NCBI GenBank assembly: GCA_900544135.1
Contig: UQTU01000008.1
Span: 1 to 64,000 of the forward strand
Source: an uncultured Collinsella sp.
GTDB taxonomy: Bacteria > Actinomycetota > Coriobacteriia > Coriobacteriales > Coriobacteriaceae
DNA: 64,000 nt
Reading direction: 5' to 3'
The translations under genes were made by a program, and so were the position numbers. The notes beneath the pieces are model-generated. The model saw nothing but the letters and a program-made list of their open reading frames with translations. It made no database searches and was not told the origin of the DNA. Below are positions 10,179 to 18,810 of this stretch, in pieces (positions within the stretch are counted from its first letter, which is position 1; each line of letters opens with the position of its first letter).

Positions 10179-10387
10179 TTCCTCCCGCGATTGAAAATCC
10201 TGTTTACCCTCGCCCTTCGCGCCTCCATGTCGGCCTTGCGCCCCCGCTCCTCCTGAGCGTCGTAGAACATGTCCACGTACTCATCGAAAACAGCGGGGTA
10301 CTCGTCGCACAGCCTCGCTAGGTCATACGGCGAGCACCCCGTTCTCAGGCTCAGCGCGGCTATTCGGGGCGCGCGTCCGCTAAAGGG
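10175..10387 (-). CDS. T extension of the tail assembly chaperone, reached by -1 frameshift
   Basis: The heptamer CCCTTTA lies at 10387-10381 on the coding strand, with zero-frame codons CCT TTA, matching the X XXY YYZ rule for -1 slippage. After slippage translation continues for about 70 residues (starting PFSGRAPRIAALSLRTGCSP and ending NRIFNRGRK) and stops at TGA 10177-10175, which overlaps the next ATG. This part has no start codon or ribosome-binding site of its own. It is the expected G-T fusion arrangement of long-tailed phages, where a small share of G is extended to help fold tape measure and tube. Confidence 0.8.
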   Translation of the reverse strand, partial: PFSGRAPRIAALSLRTGCSPYDLARLCDEYPAVFDEYVDMFYDAQEERGRKADMEARRARVNRIFNRGRK

Positions 10388-10662
10388 GCGTCGGGCTTGT
10401 TGTCCTTGATGAGCACGTCGTAGGTGTCCGCAAGGGCCTCGACGGCCTCATCGAACTCCATGCCGTCAAGGCCAAGCTCCTTGAGCTTCCCGGCGCGAGC
10501 CGCCGCGACGTAGGCCCACGCGAAGTCGAGGCGGTTCTGGTTGGTGACGCGATCCGGCCAGCCTGCGGCCTTCTCCTGCGCCTCCCAGAGGGCGGAGCGG
10601 CCGCCCTCGATCTCGAAGCTGGTGCCGTCCTCCGGCTTGGTGAACACGAAGGCGTATTTCAT
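10360..10662 (-). CDS. tail assembly chaperone G
   Basis: 100 residues from ATG 10662 with AAGGAG upstream. It lies between the tail tube and tape measure genes, the usual place for lambda G-like chaperones. The sequence (KYAFVFTKPEDGTSFEIEGG, then an acidic helical half) is typical. The zero-frame product ends at TAG 10360, soon after the slippery CCCTTTA; ribosomes that slip make the longer G-T product. Confidence 0.75.
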   Translation of the reverse strand: MKYAFVFTKPEDGTSFEIEGGRSALWEAQEKAAGWPDRVTNQNRLDFAWAYVAAARAGKLKELGLDGMEFDEAVEALADTYDVLIKDNKPDAPLADARPE

Positions 10663-10671
10663 CGCTGCTCC

Positions 10672-11688
10672 TTACTCGGTGATGTAGCTCTCTGTCTTGT
10701 TGACGATGGTCACGGTGACGGGGGTGCCGTCGGCGGAGTCGATGCCGATGTCATCGGCGCTGAACTCGACCTCTGCGGCGTTGCCCTCGGGGTCGACCTC
10801 CGGCATCTCGAAGTTCCACGGCACGTTGGTGAACGCGACTTCGAGCGTGCAGTTGGCGTCGGCGGAGTGGGTGAACTTCCACAGCGCGGAGCCGTACACG
10901 ATCTTGGAGGAGACCTTGGTGCCGTCGGCAGCGCCGGTGAGGCACTTGCGCATGAGCGCGAAGTCCTCCGGAACGACGGTCATGTTCACGGAGGTGGTCA
11001 GCTTGCCCTCGGCGAGGATGGTGGGCACGACCTGCCCCGCCGCGCGCTTCGCCTCAAGGCTGTTGGACATCTCGAAGCTGCCCTGCGTCACGGTCACGTC
11101 AACGGGGGTCTGGCTCGCGGTGTCGATCTTGAAGTCGCCGCCGGTGGGCACGAAGTAGCCGTCGAAGCACGAGGGGTTGACCACGTCGCCCCAAGACTGG
11201 AAGAGCGTCGCGTCGACGCCCGCTGCGGTAACGCTGATGTCGAGCGGGGCGTTGCCCTCGAAGGTGAGGCCGAGCGTGTCGATCTTGCAGCCGTCCACCT
11301 TGTGCACGGTCTGCTGGGCGGTGTCTCCGATCTGGCCCCAGAAGGTCAGGAGCGGCAGCACCGAGCCGAGCGTGATGACGTGCTTGTGGTAGCCGGACTT
11401 CCCTTCAGCGGGCGTGGAGACGATGTTGCCCATTGCGGCGAGGCAGTAGAGCGCGAGCGAGTCCGCGTAAGCGAGCGTCTCGAAGTCGACGCCCATGTTG
11501 ACCTCGGAGACGTAGGCACCGTTGGCGGCGTTGGCGCGCAGGCCGCACGCCACGGCCTTCTGCTCGATGGTGCGCTCGGGGTTGACGAGGCCGCCGCCCG
11601 TCAGGCCGTGCTTGATGGTGGGCTGGGTGGCCGGGGTGTCTCCGTCCTGAAGCGCCACGCCCAGCATGCCGATGGAAACGTTAATCAT
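10672..11688 (-). CDS. phage major tail tube protein
   Basis: 338 residues from ATG 11688 with AAGGAGA. The protein is beta-rich with few charged helices and begins MINVSIGMLGVALQ, like tail tube proteins of lactococcal and actinobacterial siphoviruses. The C-terminal 60 residues (VTIVNKTESYITE at the end) are the tube-fold tail. Its place after two connector genes and before the chaperone supports the call. It polymerises around the tape measure. Confidence 0.8.
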   Translation of the reverse strand: MINVSIGMLGVALQDGDTPATQPTIKHGLTGGGLVNPERTIEQKAVACGLRANAANGAYVSEVNMGVDFETLAYADSLALYCLAAMGNIVSTPAEGKSGYHKHVITLGSVLPLLTFWGQIGDTAQQTVHKVDGCKIDTLGLTFEGNAPLDISVTAAGVDATLFQSWGDVVNPSCFDGYFVPTGGDFKIDTASQTPVDVTVTQGSFEMSNSLEAKRAAGQVVPTILAEGKLTTSVNMTVVPEDFALMRKCLTGAADGTKVSSKIVYGSALWKFTHSADANCTLEVAFTNVPWNFEMPEVDPEGNAAEVEFSADDIGIDSADGTPVTVTIVNKTESYITE

Positions 11689-11839
11689 CGTTGGTCTCCT
11701 TCTTCCGTGCGGCGGCGCGAACCGCCCCCTGCTCCTTGAGCGCCCTCACGAGCGCATCGGGCGCTTTCACCTGCGCGCCCTTCTTGAACCGATACGGGCG
11801 CCCGTTGTAGAGCACCGTTACATCCTTGGTGGCGATCAC
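11681..11839 (-). CDS. small phage protein, 52 aa, tail module
   Basis: Starts at GTG 11839, overlapping the previous stop as GTGA, and ends just inside the tail tube gene. The basic sequence (TKDVTVLYNGRPYRFKKGAQVKAP, then a Lys/Arg-rich C-terminus) recalls short head-tail region proteins with a YNG-x-RYxxG pattern. Function unknown. Confidence 0.55.
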   Translation of the reverse strand: MIATKDVTVLYNGRPYRFKKGAQVKAPDALVRALKEQGAVRAAARKKETNDD

Positions 11840-12309
11840 TGCACTACCTCCCTGAACTTCTGAGGGCACTTGGCGAAAACGGAGCACTGCACGCCCACGG
11901 ATGCAGCGGCCATGTGGTACTTTGAGCTGTCGCCGGAAACCCCGGCGGCCTCGATGGACGGGAACGAGTTGTCCACGGTCATGCGGAGGCGCTGGTCTGC
12001 CATGACCGCGTTGAAGACCGCGTCCACGTAGGCGAGCAGCGTGGCTGATGCCGTCGCTTGGTCGGAGTGCCGCGCGAAGCACATCACGTGAACGGTGAAG
12101 TCGAGCTGACCGGCACCGGGAACGGCGCGCCCGCCCATGGTCGCGGTGTCAACGATGGAATCGACCGCGATGTAGAACGGCGGCTCGCTGGTCGGGAACC
12201 CGTCGTAGACCTTCGGTGCCTGCACGCCGGGGTAGAGGTCGGCGAAGCCCTCGGCTACCTTGGCCATGCGCCGGTACAGCTCGTCGCGCGCCTCCTTGAA
12301 CGTCACCAT
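11836..12309 (-). CDS. tail terminator or head-tail joining protein
   Basis: 157 residues starting at ATG 12309 and overlapping the connector stop. The length, the N-terminal MVTFKEARDELYRRM helix and the beta-rich middle with HVMCFARHSDQ fit the tail-completion (gpU/minor tail) group that caps the tube just before the tail tube gene. The assignment rests mainly on gene order. Confidence 0.55.
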   Translation of the reverse strand: MVTFKEARDELYRRMAKVAEGFADLYPGVQAPKVYDGFPTSEPPFYIAVDSIVDTATMGGRAVPGAGQLDFTVHVMCFARHSDQATASATLLAYVDAVFNAVMADQRLRMTVDNSFPSIEAAGVSGDSSKYHMAAASVGVQCSVFAKCPQKFREVVQ

Positions 12310-13061
12310 ACGAGGTTCGCCCCCCGTCCGAACTGCTCGATTGCCGCGTTTACCTCCGGGATGTCGGTAGCGCCGTCCTGCCCTGCGGTCGTGAAGCGGA
12401 TGAACCCGGCGTCGGTGCTCTCGCCCGTGGCCCCGATGGGGCGGTTGGACGGTCGCAGCATGTAGGCCGCAAGCTCCAAGACCGCGCGGGACACCTGAGC
12501 CGGAAGCTCCTCGTAGCCGTAGACGTACTCGACCCAGCACGGGCGCGGGAAGCACGCCACGGGCACCGCTTGGCAGTCGCTCGCAAGCTCGTAGCCCTCG
12601 GTGAGCAGCTCCCGCACGTCGCCGTGTTCGAGGGTCACGCACCGCTCGCGCCCGTAGTCCTTGGTGCGCCCGATCCGTGCCACGAAGGAGCGGCGGGCGT
12701 TGCGCTCGAAGACCTCGGTAGCGGCCTGTCGGGCTTGGAACAGCTGCTCCTCGGGCAGCTGGTCGAAGTCGTCCTGACCGTCGCCGTAGCCCTTGAGCGC
12801 GTCGAGTCTGAAGTAGTGGCGCGACACCACCTCGATGTACGTGGTGAACAGCGTCCCGCCGCCCGCCTTCCAGTCGATGCGCGCCGTGTCCGGTGCCTTG
12901 AGCACGGGAAGCGTCACGGCGTTGCCCTCAACGGGAAGACCCTGCTCCCCGCCGAAGCGGGGGCGCAGGGTCGCGGAGTCGATTGCGGCGTCTGCCTCAA
13001 GCTGCAAAACGGCGGTCTCGGAGGCCGCGACGCGGGTTGTCGAGTCCGGCGCTACGAGCAT
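12303..13061 (-). CDS. head-tail connector protein
   Basis: About 252 residues; ATG 13061 has GAGGAGG four bases upstream and overlaps the preceding TGA. The middle (QARQAATEVFERNARRSF, then RAVLELAAYMLRPSNRP) is the helical pattern of phage gp6-like/DnaT-type connector adaptors that bind the portal. It sits two genes after the capsid, as expected. The N-terminal 100 residues are beta-rich and less typical. Confidence 0.6.
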   Translation of the reverse strand: MLVAPDSTTRVAASETAVLQLEADAAIDSATLRPRFGGEQGLPVEGNAVTLPVLKAPDTARIDWKAGGGTLFTTYIEVVSRHYFRLDALKGYGDGQDDFDQLPEEQLFQARQAATEVFERNARRSFVARIGRTKDYGRERCVTLEHGDVRELLTEGYELASDCQAVPVACFPRPCWVEYVYGYEELPAQVSRAVLELAAYMLRPSNRPIGATGESTDAGFIRFTTAGQDGATDIPEVNAAIEQFGRGANLVW

Positions 13062-13270
13062 CACGCCTCCTCGTCCTCGTCGTACTCCTCGTCTTCCTCG
13101 GCCTCGACGGCCTTGGGCTTGGCCTTGCGGCGGGTGGTCTTGGGCTTGGGCTTCTCATCGGGCTCGGGATCGAGAAGTCCGCGCTTGGCGGCCTCTTCGT
13201 CGGACATGACCTCGCCCTCGAAGGCAACGAGGAAACCGTTTCGGATGACGCGCTTCTTGCTGGTGAACAT
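13061..13270 (-). CDS. small charged protein after the capsid gene
   Basis: 69 residues from ATG 13270 with AAGGAGA upstream. A short basic N-terminus (MFTSKKRVIRNGF) is followed by a Lys/Pro stretch and a run of Glu/Asp at the end. Such short bipolar proteins after HK97-type capsids may be head decoration or connector helpers; function unknown. Confidence 0.55.
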   Translation of the reverse strand: MFTSKKRVIRNGFLVAFEGEVMSDEEAAKRGLLDPEPDEKPKPKTTRRKAKPKAVEAEEDEEYDEDEEA

Positions 13271-13279
13271 GGCTTCTCC

Positions 13280-14431
13280 TTACGCGCCCACGCCAGCAGC
13301 GGCGGGAGCCTTGTCGAGGTCGGTCTTGGTGGCGAGGCAGAAGGCGTCCGGGTAGCGCACCTGAAGCGCCTTGGTGTGCTCGCCGAGGATGGAAAGCTCG
13401 TTCTTGATGAACTGGTCGTTGTAGTAGCCGATTTCCACCGTGGTGCCACCGTGGATGGCGCGGCGGCGCGCGGCGAAGGAGTCGTACACGAGGAGGCCGG
13501 GGCAGCTCGCGTCCTCTACCACCTGCATGCCCCAGTACACGTCGGAGCCGAGGGTCTGGTACAGGCCGGTCTCGGTCTTGTAGAGGTCGATGGCCTCGCG
13601 CACCTCGGGGCTGACGGCAACGTGGGTGGGGATTCGGCGCGCGTTGCGCATGACCTTGGTGCGCATCATGCGGATCGCGTCGAAGTACATGCCGCCCATC
13701 GCCTCGGTGAAGGTCTGGATGCCCGTGACGTTGGTGATGCCCACGATGTGCGTGGAGTCGGAGCCGTTCCAATACTTGCCGTTGGTGATCTCGTCAAGGT
13801 CGAGCAGCAGGTCGTGCTCGATGATGTCAAGAAGCTCGTCGTAGTCCATCAGGGTGTCCTTGGAGATGGGCACGTAGCCAGCTATGGTCTCCTTGTTGGC
13901 CACGGCGTCCTTCCACGCGTAGAGCACCTGAGCCTTGGTGGCGCTCGCGCCCTCGGTCACGCCGCCCCACGTCGCGGGAGCGCCGGACTCGCTTGCCTTG
14001 TCGCGCTGCTTGTAGGTGACGGAGCCTGCGGCGGGCGTCTCGATCAGGGTGCTCGCGAAGTTCTGGAACACGCCGGGGAGCTTCGCGGGAAGCTCAAGCT
14101 CGATCTCGGTGGGAGCGCCCACGGTCACGACGCTGGCGGCGTTGCGCGGGCCGACCTCGGCGGAGTTCTTGAAGCCGACCTGAAGGCCGTGGAACTCGTC
14201 GCGGACACCGAGGATGCGCACGCCGAAGGACTCGTTGTGCGGCTTGGGCTTGGGCGCGTTGCGGAGCGCGTCCTCCTCCTCGATGACGTGGCCGATGGTG
14301 ATGTCCAGCTGCTCGATCTGGCCCTGAATGACAAGCGCCTTGCTCTCGTCCTTGTCATCCACGGCGCGGCGCTGCTCCTCGGCGAGGCGGTTGCGCTCTG
14401 CCCAGAGCTGCTTGGAATTGAGGATTGCCAT
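13280..14431 (-). CDS. HK97-fold major capsid protein
   Basis: 383 residues from ATG 14431, with AAAGGAG seven bases upstream. Residues 1 to 60 are a charged coiled-coil delta-like domain (LWAERNRLAEEQRRA and so on) that acts as a built-in scaffold and is normally cut by the protease encoded just upstream. The rest has HK97 hallmarks: the E-loop/P-domain region with SVTYKQRDKASE and the A-domain near IPTHVAVSPEVREAI. It follows the protease gene with four bases between. Confidence 0.88.
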   Translation of the reverse strand: MAILNSKQLWAERNRLAEEQRRAVDDKDESKALVIQGQIEQLDITIGHVIEEEDALRNAPKPKPHNESFGVRILGVRDEFHGLQVGFKNSAEVGPRNAASVVTVGAPTEIELELPAKLPGVFQNFASTLIETPAAGSVTYKQRDKASESGAPATWGGVTEGASATKAQVLYAWKDAVANKETIAGYVPISKDTLMDYDELLDIIEHDLLLDLDEITNGKYWNGSDSTHIVGITNVTGIQTFTEAMGGMYFDAIRMMRTKVMRNARRIPTHVAVSPEVREAIDLYKTETGLYQTLGSDVYWGMQVVEDASCPGLLVYDSFAARRRAIHGGTTVEIGYYNDQFIKNELSILGEHTKALQVRYPDAFCLATKTDLDKAPAAAGVGA

Positions 14432-14435
14432 GGTT

Positions 14436-15206
14436 CTACTCCTTTGTCCGGTAAACCCTGTTTCCCAACACGAGGAGGCGGCACCCCTCGTTTTGCTGCA
14501 TGGTATTTGCGGCGTGAGATTTGCCCTCAGCGTCCTCCGGCTCCTCGGCCTTGGGCGAGGCAAGGGCCTCGATTGCCGCCTTGGGCGCGTGCTTGTAGCG
14601 CGCTAGGATGGCGGGGTCGATGCAGGCGGCCACGCGCTGCTCGGTCTCAACGATCTCGTCGGCCAGACCGGCGTCAACGGCGGCCTGCGCGTCGTACCAC
14701 GTCTCAGCGTCCATGGCGGCGCGAACGTCCTCAACGTCCATGCCGGAGCGCGCGGCGATGATGCCCGCGATGGTCGCGTCAACGGCCTCAAGGCGCTCGG
14801 CGGCCACCAGAAGCTCGGCTGCGTTGCCGCTGGTGTAAGTCCAAGCGTCGTGAATCATCAGCTGCGCGAAGTCGTTCATAACGACCTTGTCGGCCATGAC
14901 GGCGATGTAGGAGGCGGCAGAGGCCGCGATGCCGTCGACGTAGGCGGTGGTCTCGCCCTCGTAGCGCTGGATGGCCGAGGCGATGGCGAACCCCTCGTAC
15001 ACGTCGCCACCGCACGAGTCGATGCGGATGTCGAGCGGCTTCGGGCTCAGGCCGTCGAGCGTGGCCGCGAAGTTCTTGGCCGTGTTGCTCGAGTCCTCGT
15101 CCCAGAAGTCGGCGCCGATGGTGCCGTAGAGGTACACCGTGGCGCGCTGGGCCTCATTCTTGATTTGGAACACTTGGGCCTCCAATCCCTGTCTGGCTCC
15201 CGTCAC
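14436..15206 (-). CDS. ClpP-like prohead maturation protease
   Basis: 256 residues starting at GTG 15206, overlapping the portal gene by about 50 bases. The S14/ClpP fold is clear: RIDSCGGDVYEG near residues 61-72, the nucleophile serine in GIAASAASY (about Ser96), and the catalytic His in LMIHDAWT (about His119). It cleaves the capsid delta domain and the portal during head maturation. The last 50 residues, after the protease domain, are low-conservation sequence that overlaps a repeated regulatory motif. Confidence 0.88.
   Translation of the reverse strand: MTGARQGLEAQVFQIKNEAQRATVYLYGTIGADFWDEDSSNTAKNFAATLDGLSPKPLDIRIDSCGGDVYEGFAIASAIQRYEGETTAYVDGIAASAASYIAVMADKVVMNDFAQLMIHDAWTYTSGNAAELLVAAERLEAVDATIAGIIAARSGMDVEDVRAAMDAETWYDAQAAVDAGLADEIVETEQRVAACIDPAILARYKHAPKAAIEALASPKAEEPEDAEGKSHAANTMQQNEGCRLLVLGNRVYRTKE
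14499..14522 (-). promoter_or_regulatory. repeated motif copy upstream of the capsid gene
   Basis: The coding strand reads AATCTCACGCCGC, three bases, then TACCATGC, inside the 3' end of the protease gene and about 68 bases before the capsid ATG. A near-identical copy lies before the portal gene at 16474-16496, and weaker relatives at 20764-20786 and 21655-21680. This could be a late promoter or activator site; no transcription evidence is available. Confidence 0.35.
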
Positions 15207-16452
15207 CGGGCTCCGTTGGCTTCTCCTGATTGCTGGCGTTGAAGACGTTCACCGTGCCGTCCGGGTTGACCGTGCCGTAGTTGAGCGGGAACAGCGGGAG
15301 GTCGATTCCGTCGATGGGGTCGAAGTCCTCAAGGTCGCGGACGTCCTCGCGCGTGATCGCTCCCAGATAGCCCATCTCGCGGTAGTACTGGGTGCGGGTG
15401 GCGTCGTCGCCGCGCATGAGGCCCTGAACGCGGAACTTGGCCTGCGCGTTCGGAAGCCCGCAGGACGCGAGAACCGGCTGCAACGCGATCTCGATGCACC
15501 GCACGTCGGGCACGATGGTGTCAGTCACGTAGTCGATGTTGGACTGCTGCCCGCCGGCGTAGGTCGTCTGGTCTCCGTCGTAGACCTTCCAAGGAGGCAC
15601 GTTGCAGGCGCGGCACACCTGATGCAGCACCCACTTCTGCTGCTCGATAACCGACGCGTCCTTCATGGTCTGCTGGTCGGCGACCCACTTAGCCCCGTAG
15701 CCGAAGATGGGCGCGCGCCCCGCCTCGGTGATGCCGCTCTTCATGTCGATTGCCGTGCGCAGGGCGCTCAGCTTCTTCTCGTCGTTGATGACGTTCCCGG
15801 CTGGTAGCTCGACGTGGCCCAGATGGTGGTTCCCGTTGCGGAGCATCGAGCGGTAGAAGCGCTCAAGGTCGAGGCTCAGGCCGATCTCCTCGGCTGCCAG
15901 CTTCGCGAGCGACTTGCCCTTGATGCCGTCCTTGGTCACGTGCGTGCAGATGTTGACGACCTCGTGGTTGAAGTACGTCCCTGCGGGCACGTGGTCATCG
16001 CCCGGCGCTACGGTGTAGGTGGTGCGGTAGCCCTTCGGCGCGTCGCGGTCGTAGTTGTGCTGCACGGTCGCGGTGATGGGCCAGATGGCCTCGATGCGCC
16101 CACGGTTCCACTCGATGAACCAGTAGGCGTTGCCGAACGTGTCACGGCGCAGCACCGTCCACGCCATGAGCGCCGGGGCGGTCATCTCCTCGTTGGCCAT
16201 GCCGTTGAGGAGCTTCGCGAGCGGATGGTTGGTCAGGCGCTCCGATCCGCTGCGCCTGTGGTTGACCACGCTGAACGGAAGAGACGCCATTGAGCGCGCC
16301 TTGGTCTGCTCGCATGCGGCGTAGTCGATTGACATGAGCGCGCCGTATCCAGCCGGTGTGGGAGCGAACCCCGGCGGAAGGTTGACGCGCACCACGTCTG
16401 AAAGCTCCGGCTCCTCGCCGCGCTTGTAGAACATGTCGTAGAAACGTCCCAT
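15154..16452 (-). CDS. phage portal protein (HK97 family)
   Basis: 432 residues. I place the start at ATG 16452 (MGRFYDMFYKRGEE), preceded by AAAGGGGCAGC, rather than the longer 16476 frame. The sequence has typical portal features: the CEQTKARSMASLPFSV region, WFIEWNRGRIEAIWPI, and GKSLAKLAAEEIGLSL. The dodecameric portal is the DNA gateway of the head. It is encoded between terminase and protease. Confidence 0.88.
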   Translation of the reverse strand: MGRFYDMFYKRGEEPELSDVVRVNLPPGFAPTPAGYGALMSIDYAACEQTKARSMASLPFSVVNHRRSGSERLTNHPLAKLLNGMANEEMTAPALMAWTVLRRDTFGNAYWFIEWNRGRIEAIWPITATVQHNYDRDAPKGYRTTYTVAPGDDHVPAGTYFNHEVVNICTHVTKDGIKGKSLAKLAAEEIGLSLDLERFYRSMLRNGNHHLGHVELPAGNVINDEKKLSALRTAIDMKSGITEAGRAPIFGYGAKWVADQQTMKDASVIEQQKWVLHQVCRACNVPPWKVYDGDQTTYAGGQQSNIDYVTDTIVPDVRCIEIALQPVLASCGLPNAQAKFRVQGLMRGDDATRTQYYREMGYLGAITREDVRDLEDFDPIDGIDLPLFPLNYGTVNPDGTVNVFNASNQEKPTEPGDGSQTGIGGPSVPNQE

Positions 16453-16473
16453 GCTGCCCCTTTCTTCTGGCGG

Positions 16474-16496
16474 CATGGTACGGGCGGCGTGAGATT
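16474..16496 (-). promoter_or_regulatory. repeated motif copy upstream of the portal gene
   Basis: Reads AATCTCACGCCGC, CCG, TACCATGC on the coding strand, directly after the large-terminase stop and 22 bases before the portal ATG. It matches the copy before the capsid gene in all positions except the three-base spacer. Confidence 0.35.
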
Positions 16497-17964
16497 AGTA
16501 GATTTCCGGGGCGTCCTCGCTTCCCGACACGAGCTTGTTGTAGGCGAGCGCGGCTATAGCCAAGGCGATAGCGCCGTCTATCTTGGATTTGCGAGAGTCC
16601 TTGCCGAAGCGCGTGCCGTATGGCTCGCGCTCCTCCTCCACGGTGTTCTCCAAGTGCTGCCGAAGCTTCCTCTCGCCCTTGAGCTTGAGCCGCCTGTCCT
16701 TCACGAGGTTCATCACGATCGAGGTCGCTTGGCACATGGTGGCGTTGTTCTGGGCGAAGGACACGGTCTCGATGCCGTACACGTCGTTGAGCTGGCTGCT
16801 CATGACAATCATGCGGTTGGGGTCGATGCCAACGACCTCCGGGTAGTGCTCTTGGCACACGCCCGCCACAAGCTCCATGATCTGGTTGAGCGGGTAGTGC
16901 CCGGTGTCCTCGTCCGGCGTGTCGAATATCCAGCTTTTCGTGTAGCCGACCATGGTTCCGCGCTTGTTCTTGCGCTCCTGATAGGCAACGATGGCGTAGG
17001 AGTCTCCGGCCGTAGCGCCGTCGATGCCGATGGTGAACGGACTGTCGAAGTCGAGTTTGTTCGGCCCGCGCTCGCATCGGTCGAGCTGCGCCGTGGTGAA
17101 GCACGAGTACGCGTCCCTGTCGGACGGGAAGCGGTTGGCGGTGTAGCGCTCGAACGACCTCTTGGACGTGGCCATGCCGCGCTGGTCTTGGATGCTCTCC
17201 CACGTGACCCAAGAGGCGCACATGAGCGGTTCCCAGCTCTCGCGCTTGTCGATGTCCGCGCCGTCATCGAGGCCCAGCCAGTAGAGGTACATGCCGGGGT
17301 CGTCGTCGGCCTTCTGCAAGGTCTCCCACAGGAAGCCCTCGCGCGCGTCGGCTGCGGTCGTGATGCCGATTGAGAGCGGGTTCCAGAGCACCTTCTGGCC
17401 CTTGAGGCCGGCGTCCCACACCTTGCTGTCCTTGTAGACGTGCAGCTCGTCAAAGATGAGCACGTTGAAGTGCCAAGACTCAAGGGCGTCCGGCTTGTTG
17501 GGAAGCACCATGATCTTCGCGCCGGTCTCGTTGTGGGTGATGACGTCCTTGCCGATGTCCCACTGGCTCTTCCACGTGTCGTTGAGCTTTATCATGGTGG
17601 CGATCTTCTCGAAGATGTTGCGCACCTGATCCTTGGAGCTTGCGACCACGCCGTACTGCCCGTTGTGGATGACCTCCATCGTCGCTACGGTGAGAACGGT
17701 CGCTGCGGCAAGCTCGGTCTTGCCGTAGCCGGAAGGTAGGCCGATTATCACGCGGCGGAAGCGGCGCTTGAACCTTCCGCCCTCCATGCTCCCCGTTGCG
17801 AATATCGGCTTCCAGATGTTCTCGCGCTGGAAGGGTTCGAGCAGGAAGGGCTTGCCGTAGTAGCTGTCGTTCGAGACGTGGTGGCACATGGAGTAGAGGC
17901 ACTTCTCGTAGTCGCGCGCCATGATTAGGCCCTCGCGCGAGTACGTGGTCTCAGTCCTCCGCAT
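16495..17964 (-). CDS. terL: terminase large subunit
   Basis: Up to 489 residues (ATG 17964); ATG 17922, with GAGGG upstream, is an equally good start. The ATPase Walker A is GLPSGYGKTE (about residues 75-84) and Walker B is VLIFDELHVY (about 168-177). The nuclease domain begins near TIGIDGATAGD (Asp about 315) and continues to the final KSKIDGAIALAIA segment. It drives DNA into the prohead and cuts the genome. The gene overlaps the small-subunit gene. Confidence 0.92.
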   Translation of the reverse strand: MRRTETTYSREGLIMARDYEKCLYSMCHHVSNDSYYGKPFLLEPFQRENIWKPIFATGSMEGGRFKRRFRRVIIGLPSGYGKTELAAATVLTVATMEVIHNGQYGVVASSKDQVRNIFEKIATMIKLNDTWKSQWDIGKDVITHNETGAKIMVLPNKPDALESWHFNVLIFDELHVYKDSKVWDAGLKGQKVLWNPLSIGITTAADAREGFLWETLQKADDDPGMYLYWLGLDDGADIDKRESWEPLMCASWVTWESIQDQRGMATSKRSFERYTANRFPSDRDAYSCFTTAQLDRCERGPNKLDFDSPFTIGIDGATAGDSYAIVAYQERKNKRGTMVGYTKSWIFDTPDEDTGHYPLNQIMELVAGVCQEHYPEVVGIDPNRMIVMSSQLNDVYGIETVSFAQNNATMCQATSIVMNLVKDRRLKLKGERKLRQHLENTVEEEREPYGTRFGKDSRKSKIDGAIALAIAALAYNKLVSGSEDAPEIY

Positions 17965-18499
17965 CCTCTATCACCACCTCTGATTCCGGCAGCCCGTATG
18001 CCGCGTCGATGCTCTTGAACATGGCTGCGGTGTCCGCCGCCGTCTTGGTCGCGGTCGCGTCCATGAGGCCGATGCGGGAGCGCGCCAATGGCGAAAGCCC
18101 CAGCATGTCGGAGAGCGCGCGTATCTCGCTGCTCGCCTCCTTGAGGATGGTCAGCGCCGGGTTCTTGCGCACGAGCGGAACCTCGCGCCCGTCGGCTGTC
18201 TTGAACGGCTTCACGCCTATCTTGTCGAAGATGGCTATATGGCCGTCCTCGGAGTGGATGGCCTGCTCCGCCTGCCTCGCTACGGCGTGCCAGTAGGTCA
18301 GGAGCCGCAGCGTCGGGATGTCCTGCTCGGTGAAGCTGTTGACGGGCGGGGCAAGCCATGCCCATATCTCGCTCTGCACAGGGTCTTGGGCGATGTCCTC
18401 CGGCATAAGCACGCCGGTTGAACCCTCACGCACCGCGAGGCCGTAGGAATCGGAGAGGCCCCGGCGTATGGCGTTGTGCTTCGGCTTCGCGCCCTTCAC
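17951..18499 (-). CDS. terS: terminase small subunit, P27 family
   Basis: 182 residues starting at GTG 18499, overlapping the previous stop as GTGA. The start MKGAKPKHNAIRRG and the middle RKNPALTILKEASSEIRALSDMLGLSPLARSR are the P27-type terminase small-subunit signature (NPxLxxLKExxxxIRxLxxxLGLSPxxR). It recognises the packaging site and loads the large subunit. Confidence 0.88.
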   Translation of the reverse strand: MKGAKPKHNAIRRGLSDSYGLAVREGSTGVLMPEDIAQDPVQSEIWAWLAPPVNSFTEQDIPTLRLLTYWHAVARQAEQAIHSEDGHIAIFDKIGVKPFKTADGREVPLVRKNPALTILKEASSEIRALSDMLGLSPLARSRIGLMDATATKTAADTAAMFKSIDAAYGLPESEVVIEDAED

Positions 18500-18795
18500 A
18501 GGCTCTCACCCCTCAACGCGTCCTCGATCTTCTTGGCCACCCTGCGCAGCTTCAGGCACAGAGGGGACGAGGTGAGCATGGATGCGCGCGAAAGGTCGCT
18601 CGCCGCCACGTGGGCGCGCTGTAACACCTCTAGCACCTCGTCATCCGTCATGGATGCGGACGGGGCGGGAGCCTGAAGCTCGCCCGTGTAGGCGTAGCCT
18701 CTGGCCGCGCGCGAGCGGCACGTGGCGGAGCAGTACCGCGCCGTGCTTCGCTGGGCCTTGAACTCACGCCCGCAAACCTCGCATCTCTTTATCAT
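18496..18795 (-). CDS. zinc-finger phage protein before terminase
   Basis: 99 residues from ATG 18795 (AAGGAGACACG then ATG). The N-terminus has a treble-clef or MYND-like cysteine set: CEVCGREFKAQRSTARYCSATC. The rest is helical. Small proteins of this type are common beside P27 terminases and HNH genes and are probably DNA-binding. No enzymatic motif is seen. Confidence 0.6.
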   Translation of the reverse strand: MIKRCEVCGREFKAQRSTARYCSATCRSRAARGYAYTGELQAPAPSASMTDDEVLEVLQRAHVAASDLSRASMLTSSPLCLKLRRVAKKIEDALRGESL

Positions 18796-18810
18796 CGTGT
18801 CTCCTTACGG

